From: Lachnospiraceae bacterium
Lineage (GTDB): Bacteria > Bacillota > Clostridia > Lachnospirales > Lachnospiraceae
Assembly: GCA_022766905.1 (NCBI GenBank)
Contig: JALEPU010000167.1
Coordinates: 1-42,904, forward strand
Direction of reading: 5' to 3'
Length of the DNA: 42,904 nucleotides
Shown here: positions 16,647-24,911 of the stretch, one piece after another
Position numbering within the stretch: the first letter of the stretch is position 1
Layout of the letters: every line of letters starts with the position of its first letter
Notes under the pieces: model-generated
Seen by the model: only the letters and a program-made list of their open reading frames with translations
Databases searched by the model: none
Told to the model about the DNA's origin: nothing
Translations under genes and position numbers: made by a program

Positions 16647-17993
16647 TTATAGTGAAAAGGGAAGCTTAAATCCTCCTCTTTTACCACCTTTCTTACCCAT
16701 CATACCAGACATCTGTTTCATCATCTTTCTGGCCTGTTCGAATTGCTTACAAAGTTTATTCACTTCTGCCAGCGGAACACCGGCCCCGTCTGCAATTCTT
16801 TTCTTTCGGGATGGATTTAAAATATTCGGGTTAGACCTTTCTTCCGGCGTCATCGAATAAATAATCGATTCGATCCGGTCAAAGGCTTTGTCATCCACTT
16901 CCACGTTCTTAAGCTGGCTTCCTACACCAGGTATCATGGAAAGCAGATCTGCCATACCGCCCATCTTCTTAATCTGAGCCATCTGATCCAGATAATCGTC
17001 AAAGCCAAACTCTGCTTTCTTAATCTTCTTCTCCAGCTCTCTGGCTTTCTCTTCATCAACGGTATTCTGTGCCTTCTCAATTAAAGTCAGCACATCACCC
17101 ATGCCCAGAATACGGCTGGTCATGCGGTCCGGATAAAACTGTTGCAAATCATCCAGTTTCTCACCCATACCTACGTACAGGATTGGCTTTCCTGTTACAG
17201 AACGAATGGAAAGTGCGGCACCACCTCGGGTATCGCCATCCAGCTTGGTTAAAATAACGCCATCAATTCCAACCTTATTACTAAAGTTCTCTGCCACATT
17301 GACCGCATCCTGACCGGTCATGGCATCTACGACGAGAATGGTCTGATATACATCCACATTCTCTTTGATGGCCTGCAATTCTTCCATCATTCCTTCATCT
17401 ATGTGAAGCCTGCCGGCTGTATCCAGAATTACCAGATTATATCCTTCCTGTCTGGCATGTTCTACAGCGGCTCTGGCAATATTAACCGGATTTTGTTTGT
17501 CACCCATAGAAAATACGGGAACACCAACCCGTTCTCCATTCACTTCCAACTGCTTGATCGCCGCCGGACGGTATACGTCGCAGGCAACCAGAAGCGGTTT
17601 TTTGCCTTTTTGTTTCATCTTAGCTGCAATCTTGGCTGTGGTCGTTGTCTTACCGGCTCCCTGAAGACCGGCCATCATGATCACTGTAATCTCATTGCCC
17701 GGCTTTAAGGCAATCTCTGTTGTGGTGGATCCCATCAGGGCTTCCATCTCTTCTTTTACAATCTTGATTACCATCTGTCCCGGATTCAGGCCGTTTAATA
17801 CATCCTGTCCTACAGCTCTCTCATTGACGGTCTTAATAAACTGTTTTACCACGCGGAAGTTTACATCGGCTTCTAAAAGTGCTCTCTTAACCTCTTTCAT
17901 TGCCTCTTTGACATCCGCTTCCGTCAGTCTTCCTTTGCTTCTAAGACCTTTAAATATATTCTGTAATTTATCGGATAAACTCTCAAATGCCAT
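16647..17993 (-). CDS. ffh: Signal recognition particle protein Ffh
   Basis: Ffh is the GTPase subunit of the SRP that delivers nascent membrane proteins to SecYEG. It is 448 aa. The N domain is followed by the G domain with GLQGAGKTTTTAKIA, DTAGRLHIDEGMM, TKLDGDTRGGAALS and GMGEKLDDLQQF. The methionine-rich M domain (about 325-440) ends in a cluster of Met and Gly/Lys (MKQMSGMMGKKGGKRGG). The ATG at 17993 has AAAGGAG upstream. It is 29 bp downstream of ylxM, the classical pair. Confidence 0.98.
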   Translation of the reverse strand: MAFESLSDKLQNIFKGLRSKGRLTEADVKEAMKEVKRALLEADVNFRVVKQFIKTVNERAVGQDVLNGLNPGQMVIKIVKEEMEALMGSTTTEIALKPGNEITVIMMAGLQGAGKTTTTAKIAAKMKQKGKKPLLVACDVYRPAAIKQLEVNGERVGVPVFSMGDKQNPVNIARAAVEHARQEGYNLVILDTAGRLHIDEGMMEELQAIKENVDVYQTILVVDAMTGQDAVNVAENFSNKVGIDGVILTKLDGDTRGGAALSIRSVTGKPILYVGMGEKLDDLQQFYPDRMTSRILGMGDVLTLIEKAQNTVDEEKARELEKKIKKAEFGFDDYLDQMAQIKKMGGMADLLSMIPGVGSQLKNVEVDDKAFDRIESIIYSMTPEERSNPNILNPSRKKRIADGAGVPLAEVNKLCKQFEQARKMMKQMSGMMGKKGGKRGGFKLPFSL

Positions 17994-18022
17994 GTTCCAT
18001 CTCCTTTCTCTCAGTCAGACGG

Positions 18023-18376
18023 TTAGAAATCTTCCAGAATTCCTCTGGATACTGTCTCTATCTCTTCGATATACTGTTGCTTCTTCTCTTCGTCCCCATC
18101 CTTCATCAAATTCGCTAAACGGTTGATGGCTGCTACCTTTTCCTTTGTCTTTAAAAACTTCTCAATGAGATGAAGCTTCTCTTCATAGCCCCGTAAAATC
18201 TTATCACAGCGCTTCATCATATCGTGAACGCCCTGACGGCTGATTCCCCGGTTCTCCGCAATCTCACTGACAGACAAATCATTCAGTACATGGTCCTCAA
18301 AAATCTGCTTCTGGTGCTCTGTTAATAATTCGCCATAAAAATCATATAATAATGCCTGTTCTACTATCTTTTCCAT
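18023..18376 (-). CDS. ylxM: SRP-associated helix-turn-helix protein YlxM (UPF0122)
   Basis: YlxM is a small protein encoded with ffh; in Streptococcus it modulates SRP assembly and GTPase activity. Here it is 117 aa if read from the ATG at 18376. The preceding in-frame GTG (18377-18379) is also possible, and AGGTGG spacing suits the ATG better. ALLYDFYGELLTEHQKQIF and DLSVSEIAENRGISRQGVHD (sigma-70 region 4-like HTH) are signature segments. It is the first gene of the long operon, behind a consensus promoter. Confidence 0.94.
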   Translation of the reverse strand: MEKIVEQALLYDFYGELLTEHQKQIFEDHVLNDLSVSEIAENRGISRQGVHDMMKRCDKILRGYEEKLHLIEKFLKTKEKVAAINRLANLMKDGDEEKKQQYIEEIETVSRGILEDF

Positions 18377-18419
18377 CACAACACCACCTGTAAAGTAATT
18401 TCCCTTTACAACACTGAGT

Positions 18420-18448
18420 ATTATATGGGATTTTCACTCCATTGTCAA
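18420..18448 (-). promoter_or_regulatory. Promoter of the ylxM-ffh-rpsP operon
   Basis: On the minus strand TTGACA (18443-18448), a 17-bp spacer and TATAAT (18420-18425) form a perfect sigma-A promoter. The -35 overlaps an inverted repeat GTCAAG-N7-CTTGAC (18444-18462), a possible operator. Confidence 0.88.
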
Positions 18449-18462
18449 GTACTTTTCTTGAC

Positions 18463-18703
18463 GCATTTCTGATTTTTATTTTTCCATATAGTATTTTCGT
18501 TTTTCCATATTTTTAACTCATTTATATGATAAAAATATGAGAAAACTAAAATTTATAAGTTCTTGTTTCAGATATTATAAAATAAAAGAAACAGTGATTC
18601 GGTTATGAACAAGTAACAAAACAGATTGCGACATCCGCTTAACTTGTCGAAAATAAATGTTTGACAGAGAAGAAAAGACCAGTATTGCAAAAGGAGGATA
18701 GCC
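18463..18703. other. AT-rich gap between ylxM promoter and XRE gene
   Basis: About 240 bp with no gene. It holds runs of A/T and a loose inverted pair ACAAGT/ACTTGT (near 18609 and 18640) in the XRE gene leader. TTGACA at 18662 lacks a matching -10 box, so the XRE promoter is not identified. Confidence 0.5.
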
Positions 18704-19066
18704 ATGAAAATTGGGGAAAGGATCGCTGAGCTTCGCAAAGACCTCGGTTTAAAACAAAAAGATATTGCTCAGGAATTAAATGTTGCGGTCAGCACAGTTT
18801 CCAATTATGAGACAGACAGTCATGAACCTGACTTAACCAACCTTTGCAAAATGGCGGATATGCTTCAGGTATCAACGGATTATCTTCTCGGACGTACCGA
18901 TCTAACCATTAGTATTGACAATTTAAATGAACAAATGACTCCTTCTATGTCAAAAGCACAGATGCTTGACATCATATCACAGTTTTCGGAAGAAGATAAT
19001 GCTTACCTTGCAAAAACCATCCGGCTTCTCTATTATCAGCATCCGGATGTATCGGAGGAAGAATAA
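18704..19066 (+). CDS. XRE-family transcriptional regulator
   Basis: This 120-aa DNA-binding protein has an HTH_3 domain at residues 5-60: LRKDLGLKQKDIAQELNVAV and STVSNYETDSHEPDL, then LQVSTDYLLGRTD. The C-terminal 60 residues are acidic and helical (QMLDIISQFSEEDNAYLAKT). They contain no recognised sensor domain and probably dimerise. An AGGAGG box precedes the ATG. It is a single gene between the divergent ylxM operon and the converging gatCAB operon, closed by a strong terminator. Target genes are unknown; autoregulation or control of nearby genes is possible. Confidence 0.9.
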   Translation: MKIGERIAELRKDLGLKQKDIAQELNVAVSTVSNYETDSHEPDLTNLCKMADMLQVSTDYLLGRTDLTISIDNLNEQMTPSMSKAQMLDIISQFSEEDNAYLAKTIRLLYYQHPDVSEEE

Positions 19067-19072
19067 AAAAAA

Positions 19073-19101
19073 CGGCGTTTGGATACCAGCTCCAAACGCC
19101 G
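19073..19101. terminator. Bidirectional terminator between XRE gene and gatB
   Basis: CGGCGTTTGGA (19073-19083) pairs perfectly with TCCAAACGCCG (19091-19101). On the minus side the stem is followed by TTTTTTTA, and on the plus side by CTTTGTC. It serves convergent genes, most clearly gatB. Confidence 0.88.
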
Positions 19102-19137
19102 CTTTGTCTATAGTCTGAAGGCCCCGGATGATGCCTT

Positions 19138-20577
19138 CTATCCTTCCAGTATTTCCTTTAAGATCTGATTTACTATGGCGGGATCTGCTTTTCCCTGCAT
19201 GGCTTTCATGGTTTGTCCAACCAAAAATCCCATGGCTTTTTTCTTGCCGGCACGATAATCTTCTACAGACTGAGGATTCTTTGCCACAATTTCTTCAATC
19301 ACGCCTCTTAATGCGCCTTCGTCGCTGACGGATTTTAATCCATTCTTTTCCACATATTCTTCCGGATCCACATTTTCTGTGAACACTTTTTGAAATACGT
19401 TTTTGGCTACTTTTCGATTAATCTCTCCCGCATCTACCATTTCAATGATTTTTGCCAGATGTTCCGGTGAAAAACTGATTTTTTCCGGTTCCAGTTCATA
19501 TTCTTTGGCCAGACGCATCGTCTCTCCCATAATCCAGTTGGATACTTCTTTTGGTTTATGACAGATTGCTTCTGCTGCTTCAAATAAGTCAGCCAGGTGC
19601 TTATAGGAAGTGATAATCTCTGTGTCGTATTCAGGCAGACCAAACTCTTCCTGATAACGAGTCATTTTGGCTTCTCGAAATTCCGGCTGTTTTGCCTGTA
19701 CAATATCAATCCATTTCTGGCTGATAATAACCGGTGCAAGATCCGGTTCCGGAAAATATCGATAATCCTGGGCATCTTCCTTGGAACGCATTGCATAGGA
19801 ATATTCCTTATTATCGTCCCATCTTCTTGTCTCCTGAATGACAGGCTGTCCTTCTTCAATCAGTTCGATCTGACGTTCCCGTTCCCCTTCGATTGCTCTT
19901 GCAATTGCTTTGAAAGAATTCAGATTTTTCATTTCCGTTCTGGTTCCAAATTCGGAAGCCCCTACCTCTCTTACCGACAAATTCACATCGGCCCTCATGG
20001 AGCCTTCCTGCAACTTGCAGTCAGAAGCGCCCAGATACTGAATCGTCATACGAAGTTTTTCCAGATAAGCAATGACTTCCTCGGCAGAACGCATGTCCGG
20101 CTCTGAAACAATTTCTATCAAAGGAACTCCGCTTCGGTTAAAATCAACAAAGGAGCAGTCTTCCCAAGGATCGTGAACCAGTTTTCCGGCATCCTCTTCC
20201 ATATGAATCTCATGGATACCTATTTTTTTCTTTCCATCCTCTGTTTCAATCTCCACATAGCCGTTGCGGCAAATTGGAAGATACAGCTGAGAAATCTGAT
20301 AGTTCTGTGGATTATCCGGATAGAAATAATTTTTCCTGTCAAATCGATTGTACTGGGTAATCTCACAATTGGTCGCCAGACCTACTGCCATCGCATATTC
20401 TACCACCTGTTTGTTCAGGACAGGCAGGGAACCCGGCATTCCGGTACAGACCGGACAGGTATGGGTGTTCGGCTCTCCACCGAATTCTGTAGAGCAGGAA
20501 CAGAAAATCTTTGTCTTTGTGGCAAGTTCAACATGAACCTCCAGACCTATCACTGTCTCATATTGTTTCTGTGCCAT
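19138..20577 (-). CDS. gatB: Aspartyl/glutamyl-tRNA amidotransferase subunit B
   Basis: GatB binds mischarged Glu-tRNA-Gln or Asp-tRNA-Asn and activates the acyl group by phosphorylation so that ammonia from GatA can amidate it. The product is 479 aa, full length. ETVIGLEVHVELATKTKIFC and NTHTCPVCTGMPGSLPVLN (zinc/metal site), VDFNRSGVPLIEIVSEPD and DYRYFPEPDLAPV are hallmark motifs. The C-terminal helical and YqeY-like domain (about 330-479) is present. It follows gatA with no gap; the RBS AGGAGG is in the gatA 3' end. Confidence 0.98.
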   Translation of the reverse strand: MAQKQYETVIGLEVHVELATKTKIFCSCSTEFGGEPNTHTCPVCTGMPGSLPVLNKQVVEYAMAVGLATNCEITQYNRFDRKNYFYPDNPQNYQISQLYLPICRNGYVEIETEDGKKKIGIHEIHMEEDAGKLVHDPWEDCSFVDFNRSGVPLIEIVSEPDMRSAEEVIAYLEKLRMTIQYLGASDCKLQEGSMRADVNLSVREVGASEFGTRTEMKNLNSFKAIARAIEGERERQIELIEEGQPVIQETRRWDDNKEYSYAMRSKEDAQDYRYFPEPDLAPVIISQKWIDIVQAKQPEFREAKMTRYQEEFGLPEYDTEIITSYKHLADLFEAAEAICHKPKEVSNWIMGETMRLAKEYELEPEKISFSPEHLAKIIEMVDAGEINRKVAKNVFQKVFTENVDPEEYVEKNGLKSVSDEGALRGVIEEIVAKNPQSVEDYRAGKKKAMGFLVGQTMKAMQGKADPAIVNQILKEILEG

Positions 20578-22107
20578 TTAGAACACCTCCTTTTTTGCGA
20601 AATCACAACATTCGTAAGTTCTTGTTTGTTCAAAGGCATATGCTGCCCGAATAATTTTCTTTTCTTCAAAACAGTCTCCGATCAACTGAAGGCCGATCGG
20701 AAGTCCTTTTTTATCTCTTCCGCATGGCAGACTGATACCTGGAAGACCTGCCAGATTCACGGATACAGTGTAAATATCTCCCAAATACATCTTAATCGGG
20801 TCACTTAAGCTGTCACCTAATTTTGGCGCAGTCGTTGGTGCTGCAGGTCCTAATAATACATCATATTCCTGAAATGCAGTATCAAAGGCTTTTTTTATCA
20901 ACGCTTTTGTGCGAAGGGCCTTTAAATAATAGGCATCATAGTAACCGGAGCTTAATACGAAGGAGCCCAGCATAATTCTTCTTTTTACTTCCGGGCCGAA
21001 TCCTTCCGAACGGGATTTTTTGTACATATTATGAAGATCCGTAAATTCTTCTGTCCGATAGCCATATTTTACTCCATCAAAACGAGCCAAATTAGAGCTG
21101 GCTTCCGCAGATGCAATGACATAGTAAGCCGGGATTGCATATTCTACCAGGCTCAGATCAAATTCTTCTACGATGGCACCTTTTTCTTCCAGTACCTTTG
21201 CTGCATTTAAAACGGCTTCTTTCACTTCCGGATCCAGACCATCTCCAAAATAATCTCTTGGAATTCCAATCTTCATTCCTTTGACATCATCCACCAAAGC
21301 ACTCATAAAATCATATCCCCTTGGTTTCTGATTTTCCTGGCTTCCTTCTTTTTCCGGTTCCGGCGGTGCGTAGATTCTCCGGTCCATAGAAGTAGAATCC
21401 TTCTTATCATAAGATGCAATTGCTTCCAGAATCGCAGCACAGTCTATAACATCTTTTGCAATTGGTCCGATCTGATCCAGAGAAGAGCCATATGCAATAA
21501 GGCCATACCGGGATACCGTACCGTAAGTTGGCTTCATACCCACTACTCCACAGTAGGAACTCGGTTGGCGGATGGATCCGCCTGTATCAGAACCTAACGC
21601 ATAAGGACACTCATGGGCTGCCACTGCTGCCGCAGAGCCTCCGGAAGAACCTCCCGGTACATGATTGGTATTCCATGGATTCTTTGTTTCTCCATAATAG
21701 GAAGTCTCTGTTGTACTTCCCATAGCAAACTCGTCCATATTGGTCTTGCCAAGAATGATTGCTCCTGCCTTTTCCAGATTTAAAACCGCTTCACTGGTAT
21801 AAGGCGGAACAAAGTTATCCAAAATCTTAGAACTGCAGGTTGTTAAAAGTCCCTTTGTACACATATTATCTTTAATCGCTACCGGAACCCCTGCCAAAGG
21901 GCCATCTAAAGTCCCGTCATCGATTAACTTCTGAACCTCTTCTGCTCTTTTTAATGCATTTTCCTTATCTAAAGTAACAAAAGCATTTATCTCCGGCTCC
22001 AACGCATCGATTCTTTTATATGCCGCTTTAACCGCTTCTTTTACGGAAATCTCACCGGCTTTGATTTTTTTGCCCAGCTCTACCGCTGTAAGACTCATCA
22101 GATCCAT
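20578..22107 (-). CDS. gatA: Aspartyl/glutamyl-tRNA amidotransferase subunit A
   Basis: GatA hydrolyses glutamine to supply ammonia. The amidase-signature catalytic triad is visible: Lys in VAIKDNMCTKG and the two serines in GGSSGGSAAAVA and SDTGGSIRQPSSYCG. It is 509 aa, about 20 longer than usual, because of a charged insertion around residues 245-265 (PPEPEKEGSQENQKPRGY) before DVKGMKIGIP. The insert is in frame and probably a surface loop. It starts 11 bp after gatC with an AGGAGG box, and runs directly into gatB. Confidence 0.98.
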   Translation of the reverse strand: MDLMSLTAVELGKKIKAGEISVKEAVKAAYKRIDALEPEINAFVTLDKENALKRAEEVQKLIDDGTLDGPLAGVPVAIKDNMCTKGLLTTCSSKILDNFVPPYTSEAVLNLEKAGAIILGKTNMDEFAMGSTTETSYYGETKNPWNTNHVPGGSSGGSAAAVAAHECPYALGSDTGGSIRQPSSYCGVVGMKPTYGTVSRYGLIAYGSSLDQIGPIAKDVIDCAAILEAIASYDKKDSTSMDRRIYAPPEPEKEGSQENQKPRGYDFMSALVDDVKGMKIGIPRDYFGDGLDPEVKEAVLNAAKVLEEKGAIVEEFDLSLVEYAIPAYYVIASAEASSNLARFDGVKYGYRTEEFTDLHNMYKKSRSEGFGPEVKRRIMLGSFVLSSGYYDAYYLKALRTKALIKKAFDTAFQEYDVLLGPAAPTTAPKLGDSLSDPIKMYLGDIYTVSVNLAGLPGISLPCGRDKKGLPIGLQLIGDCFEEKKIIRAAYAFEQTRTYECCDFAKKEVF

Positions 22108-22118
22108 GCTTATTCCTC

Positions 22119-22412
22119 CTATTCTACGGTCTGTGGTACCATATAGGCCCCATTCTTTTGCTCAGGTGCGTTTGAAAGCATCTCTTCCCGCTGATCTCCA
22201 TTTTCCACTATATCTTCCCGAAATACATTCATAACCGGGAAAATATGAGTCATCGGTTCTACTTTCTCTGTATTCAGCTCATTTAATTTATCAATGTAAT
22301 CCAGCATCTTTCCCATATCCTGCTTGGCCTGCTCTTTTTCTTCTTCTGACAGTTCCAGTTTAGCCAGGATCCCTACATACTCGATGGTCTCATCACTAAT
22401 GATATTTGCCAT
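22119..22412 (-). CDS. gatC: Aspartyl/glutamyl-tRNA amidotransferase subunit C
   Basis: GatC (97 aa) wraps around GatA and GatB and stabilises the complex. The N-terminal helix with [18 protein letters not shown] and the [17 protein letters not shown] segment, ending with [14 protein letters not shown], are typical. It opens the gatCAB operon behind an AAGGAAGG box. Its own promoter is 350 bp upstream, across an attenuator-like leader and a hairpin block. Confidence 0.96.
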   Translation of the reverse strand: MANIISDETIEYVGILAKLELSEEEKEQAKQDMGKMLDYIDKLNELNTEKVEPMTHIFPVMNVFREDIVENGDQREEMLSNAPEQKNGAYMVPQTVE

Positions 22413-22440
22413 AATTTTTCCTTCCTTTCTTCTCAGATAA

Positions 22441-22530
22441 GTATATCAGATGGATGATGACTCCCGCCTCTTCAGGCGGCGAGCAAGAAATATATATCAG
22501 TGGCGGGTGTCAATCCCCCATCTGATATAC
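22441..22530. repeat. 90-bp hairpin unit, part of a repeat block
   Basis: GTATATCAGATGG (22441-22453) and CCATCTGATATAC (22518-22530) are a perfect 13-bp inverted pair. Inside lies a second GC-rich hairpin (CCCGCC with GGCGGC around 22464-22481). It lies 29 bp upstream of gatC and would be in the gatCAB transcript. Confidence 0.8.
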
Positions 22531-22548
22531 GCTCCGCGAGGATGCGCA

Positions 22549-22592
22549 GGGATTCGGATTCGTATTTTGTCTGCTTTGCAGACCCGAATCCC
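22549..22592. repeat. Two-tier hairpin (GGGATTCGG / CCGAATCCC)
   Basis: The outer stem is GGGATTCGG (22549-22557) with CCGAATCCC (22584-22592). The inner stem is GTCTGC (22569-22574) with GCAGAC (22578-22583) around a TTT loop. An 11-nt bulge lies on one side. It looks like a mobile or dispersed intergenic repeat rather than a coding sequence. Confidence 0.75.
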
Positions 22593-22596
22593 GCGC

Positions 22597-22621
22597 CAAG
22601 ACTCGCGAACGAGTCTTGAAT
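22597..22621. repeat. Palindromic repeat copy 2
   Basis: CAAGACTCG (22597-22605) pairs with CGAGTCTTG (22610-22618). Bases 22600-22621 are the inverse-orientation match of 11315-11336 with one substitution, so the palindrome is a dispersed repeat present at least twice in this window. Confidence 0.75.
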
Positions 22622-22642
22622 TACCGGTTTACATGCAGCGAT

Positions 22643-22675
22643 AAAAAAAAGAAAGCCCGGAACTTTCGCTCCGGG
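22643..22675 (-). terminator. Intrinsic terminator in the gatCAB leader
   Basis: On the minus strand CCCGGA (22670-22675) pairs with TCCGGG (22656-22661) over a 8-nt loop, followed after CTTTC by nine T residues (22643-22651). It lies about 230 bp before gatC and about 90 nt after the predicted transcription start, the position of a transcription attenuator. Confidence 0.85.
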
Positions 22676-22767
22676 ACAATATACGATCCATTCCCGCGGT
22701 GCTGCCCGCAATCAAAAAAGACATCTTCGTCTTACCTGTACTTTATCTGATTCTCTAATTACTTCTG
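22643..22767 (-). promoter_or_regulatory. Attenuator-like leader of gatCAB with T-box-like core
   Basis: The short leader contains GGGCAGCACCGCG (22695-22707 on the minus strand), which resembles the T-box antiterminator core GGGTGGNACCGCG at 10 of 12 fixed positions, followed by GTCCCGG as the 5' arm of the terminator. That is the T-box order of parts. However, the tRNA-pairing TGGN is CAGC here, and about 120 nt is too short for a normal Stem I with specifier loop. It could be a degenerate T-box, an unusual mini-leader, or a simple terminator. Confidence 0.4.
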
Positions 22768-22773
22768 CAAAGA

Positions 22774-22802
22774 ATCATAGCACAGGATATGGAAAAATTC
22801 AA
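22774..22802 (-). promoter_or_regulatory. Promoter of gatCAB
   Basis: On the minus strand TTGAAT (22797-22802), a 17-bp spacer and TATGAT (22774-22779). It is the only good promoter between ilvC and gatC, and it places the terminator and hairpin block in the 5' untranslated region. Confidence 0.7.
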
Positions 22803-23102
22803 GAGTTAAGGCCCTTGATATCAAAAAACGCAATATTTATTATTTTACATTTCTTCTTGTATTTATATTTATAATATATTGATCCTATATTTTCTATTAA
22901 TTTACATTTTCTTTTTTATTTATTTTTTGAGATCTTTTGCTCTCATTTATTCAAATAATTACAAAAAACTGTAGTTATAGTAAATTTTTACATTCCAATT
23001 TTTAGAAAACTCAACTTTTTTAATTGAATAAAGACTTTACTTTTTGTCCCTTCTCCTAATCAATGACAATTCCAATCTGATCAACGAAAATTCCAATCTG
23101 AC
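22803..23102. other. AT-rich intergenic region, no gene seen
   Basis: About 300 bp of strongly AT-rich sequence between the gatCAB promoter and the ilvC terminator, with no credible reading frame and no RNA element recognised. Near its end is a 13-bp direct repeat, AATTCCAATCTGA (23068-23080 and 23089-23101). Confidence 0.6.
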
Positions 23103-23138
23103 AAAAAAAGAAGACACTCCCAACAAGAATGCCTTCTT
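23103..23138 (-). terminator. Terminator of ilvC
   Basis: On the minus strand AAGAAGGCATTC pairs with GGAGTGTCTTCTT, including wobble pairs, and ends in a run of seven T. It is about 45 bp past the ilvC stop. Confidence 0.88.
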
Positions 23139-23182
23139 ATGTATCTTTCTCTTATTCTGATAAGACGAAATCAACCACTAAA

Positions 23183-24211
<1,029 letters not shown>

Positions 24212-24233
24212 CTAAATTAAAATATTAAGTTAT

Positions 24234-24253
24234 CTTCAGAGCAAGCTCTGAAG
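24234..24253. repeat. Perfect hairpin in the ilvC leader
   Basis: CTTCAGAGC-AA-GCTCTGAAG is a 9-bp perfect palindrome about 40 bp upstream of ilvC and downstream of its promoter. There is no T tract, so it is not a terminator. It may stabilise mRNA or bind a regulator. Confidence 0.6.
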
Positions 24254-24280
24254 GACTACACTTTGGTACATTCAAGTTAT

Positions 24281-24309
24281 ATAATACTACTCTTTGAAAA
24301 TAAAATCAA
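24281..24309 (-). promoter_or_regulatory. Promoter of ilvC
   Basis: On the minus strand TTGATT (24304-24309), a 17-bp spacer and TATTAT (24281-24286), in the 140-bp gap between ilvN and ilvC. Confidence 0.6.
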
Positions 24310-24336
24310 CCAATAAAATGAATAAGTTCCCTTGCA

Positions 24337-24849
24337 TTAATTATTAATCAATTCCTTAATTCCCACAGAACCTCTTGCCAGACCGGTAAGTCCGGTACGT
24401 ACCATCTCGATAATCTCAAAATCTTCCAGAAGTTTCAAGAAAGCATCTACTTTACTTAAGTTTCCGGTCAGCTCGATCATCAGAGATTCCGGTCCTACGT
24501 CTACAATCTTGGCGCGGAAAATATCTGCGATTGCAATAATCTCCTGTTTTTCCTTCTTATTGGCACGAACCTTTACCAAAGTAAGTTCCCGACAGACAGA
24601 TTCTTTATCATACAATTCGATAATCTTTACCACATCTTCCAGCTTTCCAATCTGCTTTCTGATCTGCTCTAAAATGTCATCATCGCCGGTTACTGCTACG
24701 GTAATACGGGTATAATTGGAATCATTGGTTGCTCCCGCTGTAATCGTATCAATATTATAGCCGCGTCTTGCAAATAAACCTGCAATCCGGCTTAAAACAC
24801 CTGGATTGTTATTAACCAATAACGCCAGTGCAATTTGTTTTTCTTTCAT
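24337..24849 (-). CDS. ilvN: Acetolactate synthase small (regulatory) subunit
   Basis: The regulatory subunit confers valine feedback inhibition on acetohydroxyacid synthase. It is 170 aa from the ATG at 24849 (MKEKQIALALLVNNNPGVLS). The longer frame to 24885 lacks family similarity, and GGAGGAG lies just upstream of the chosen start. The N-terminal ACT domain (VLSRIAGLFARRGYNIDTIT) and the C-terminal ALS_ss_C domain (IFRAKIVDVGPESLMIELTG) are intact. The catalytic subunit ilvB is not adjacent, so it must be encoded elsewhere. Confidence 0.96.
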   Translation of the reverse strand: MKEKQIALALLVNNNPGVLSRIAGLFARRGYNIDTITAGATNDSNYTRITVAVTGDDDILEQIRKQIGKLEDVVKIIELYDKESVCRELTLVKVRANKKEKQEIIAIADIFRAKIVDVGPESLMIELTGNLSKVDAFLKLLEDFEIIEMVRTGLTGLARGSVGIKELINN

Positions 24850-24911
24850 TGATTCGTTTCTCCTCCCATGCATCCTTTCATGCATTTCTTTTCAAGTTAT
24901 CCTTCCGTCGT

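Noticed and set aside
18662..18690. Promoter of the XRE gene from TTGACA at 18662
   Set aside because: No -10 box lies 16-18 bp downstream, and the predicted start would leave almost no leader before the RBS.
22472..22711. A 79-codon open frame on the minus strand in the gatCAB leader
   Set aside because: It crosses the terminator and the hairpin repeats, has no RBS, and its composition follows the repeats. It is most likely non-coding.
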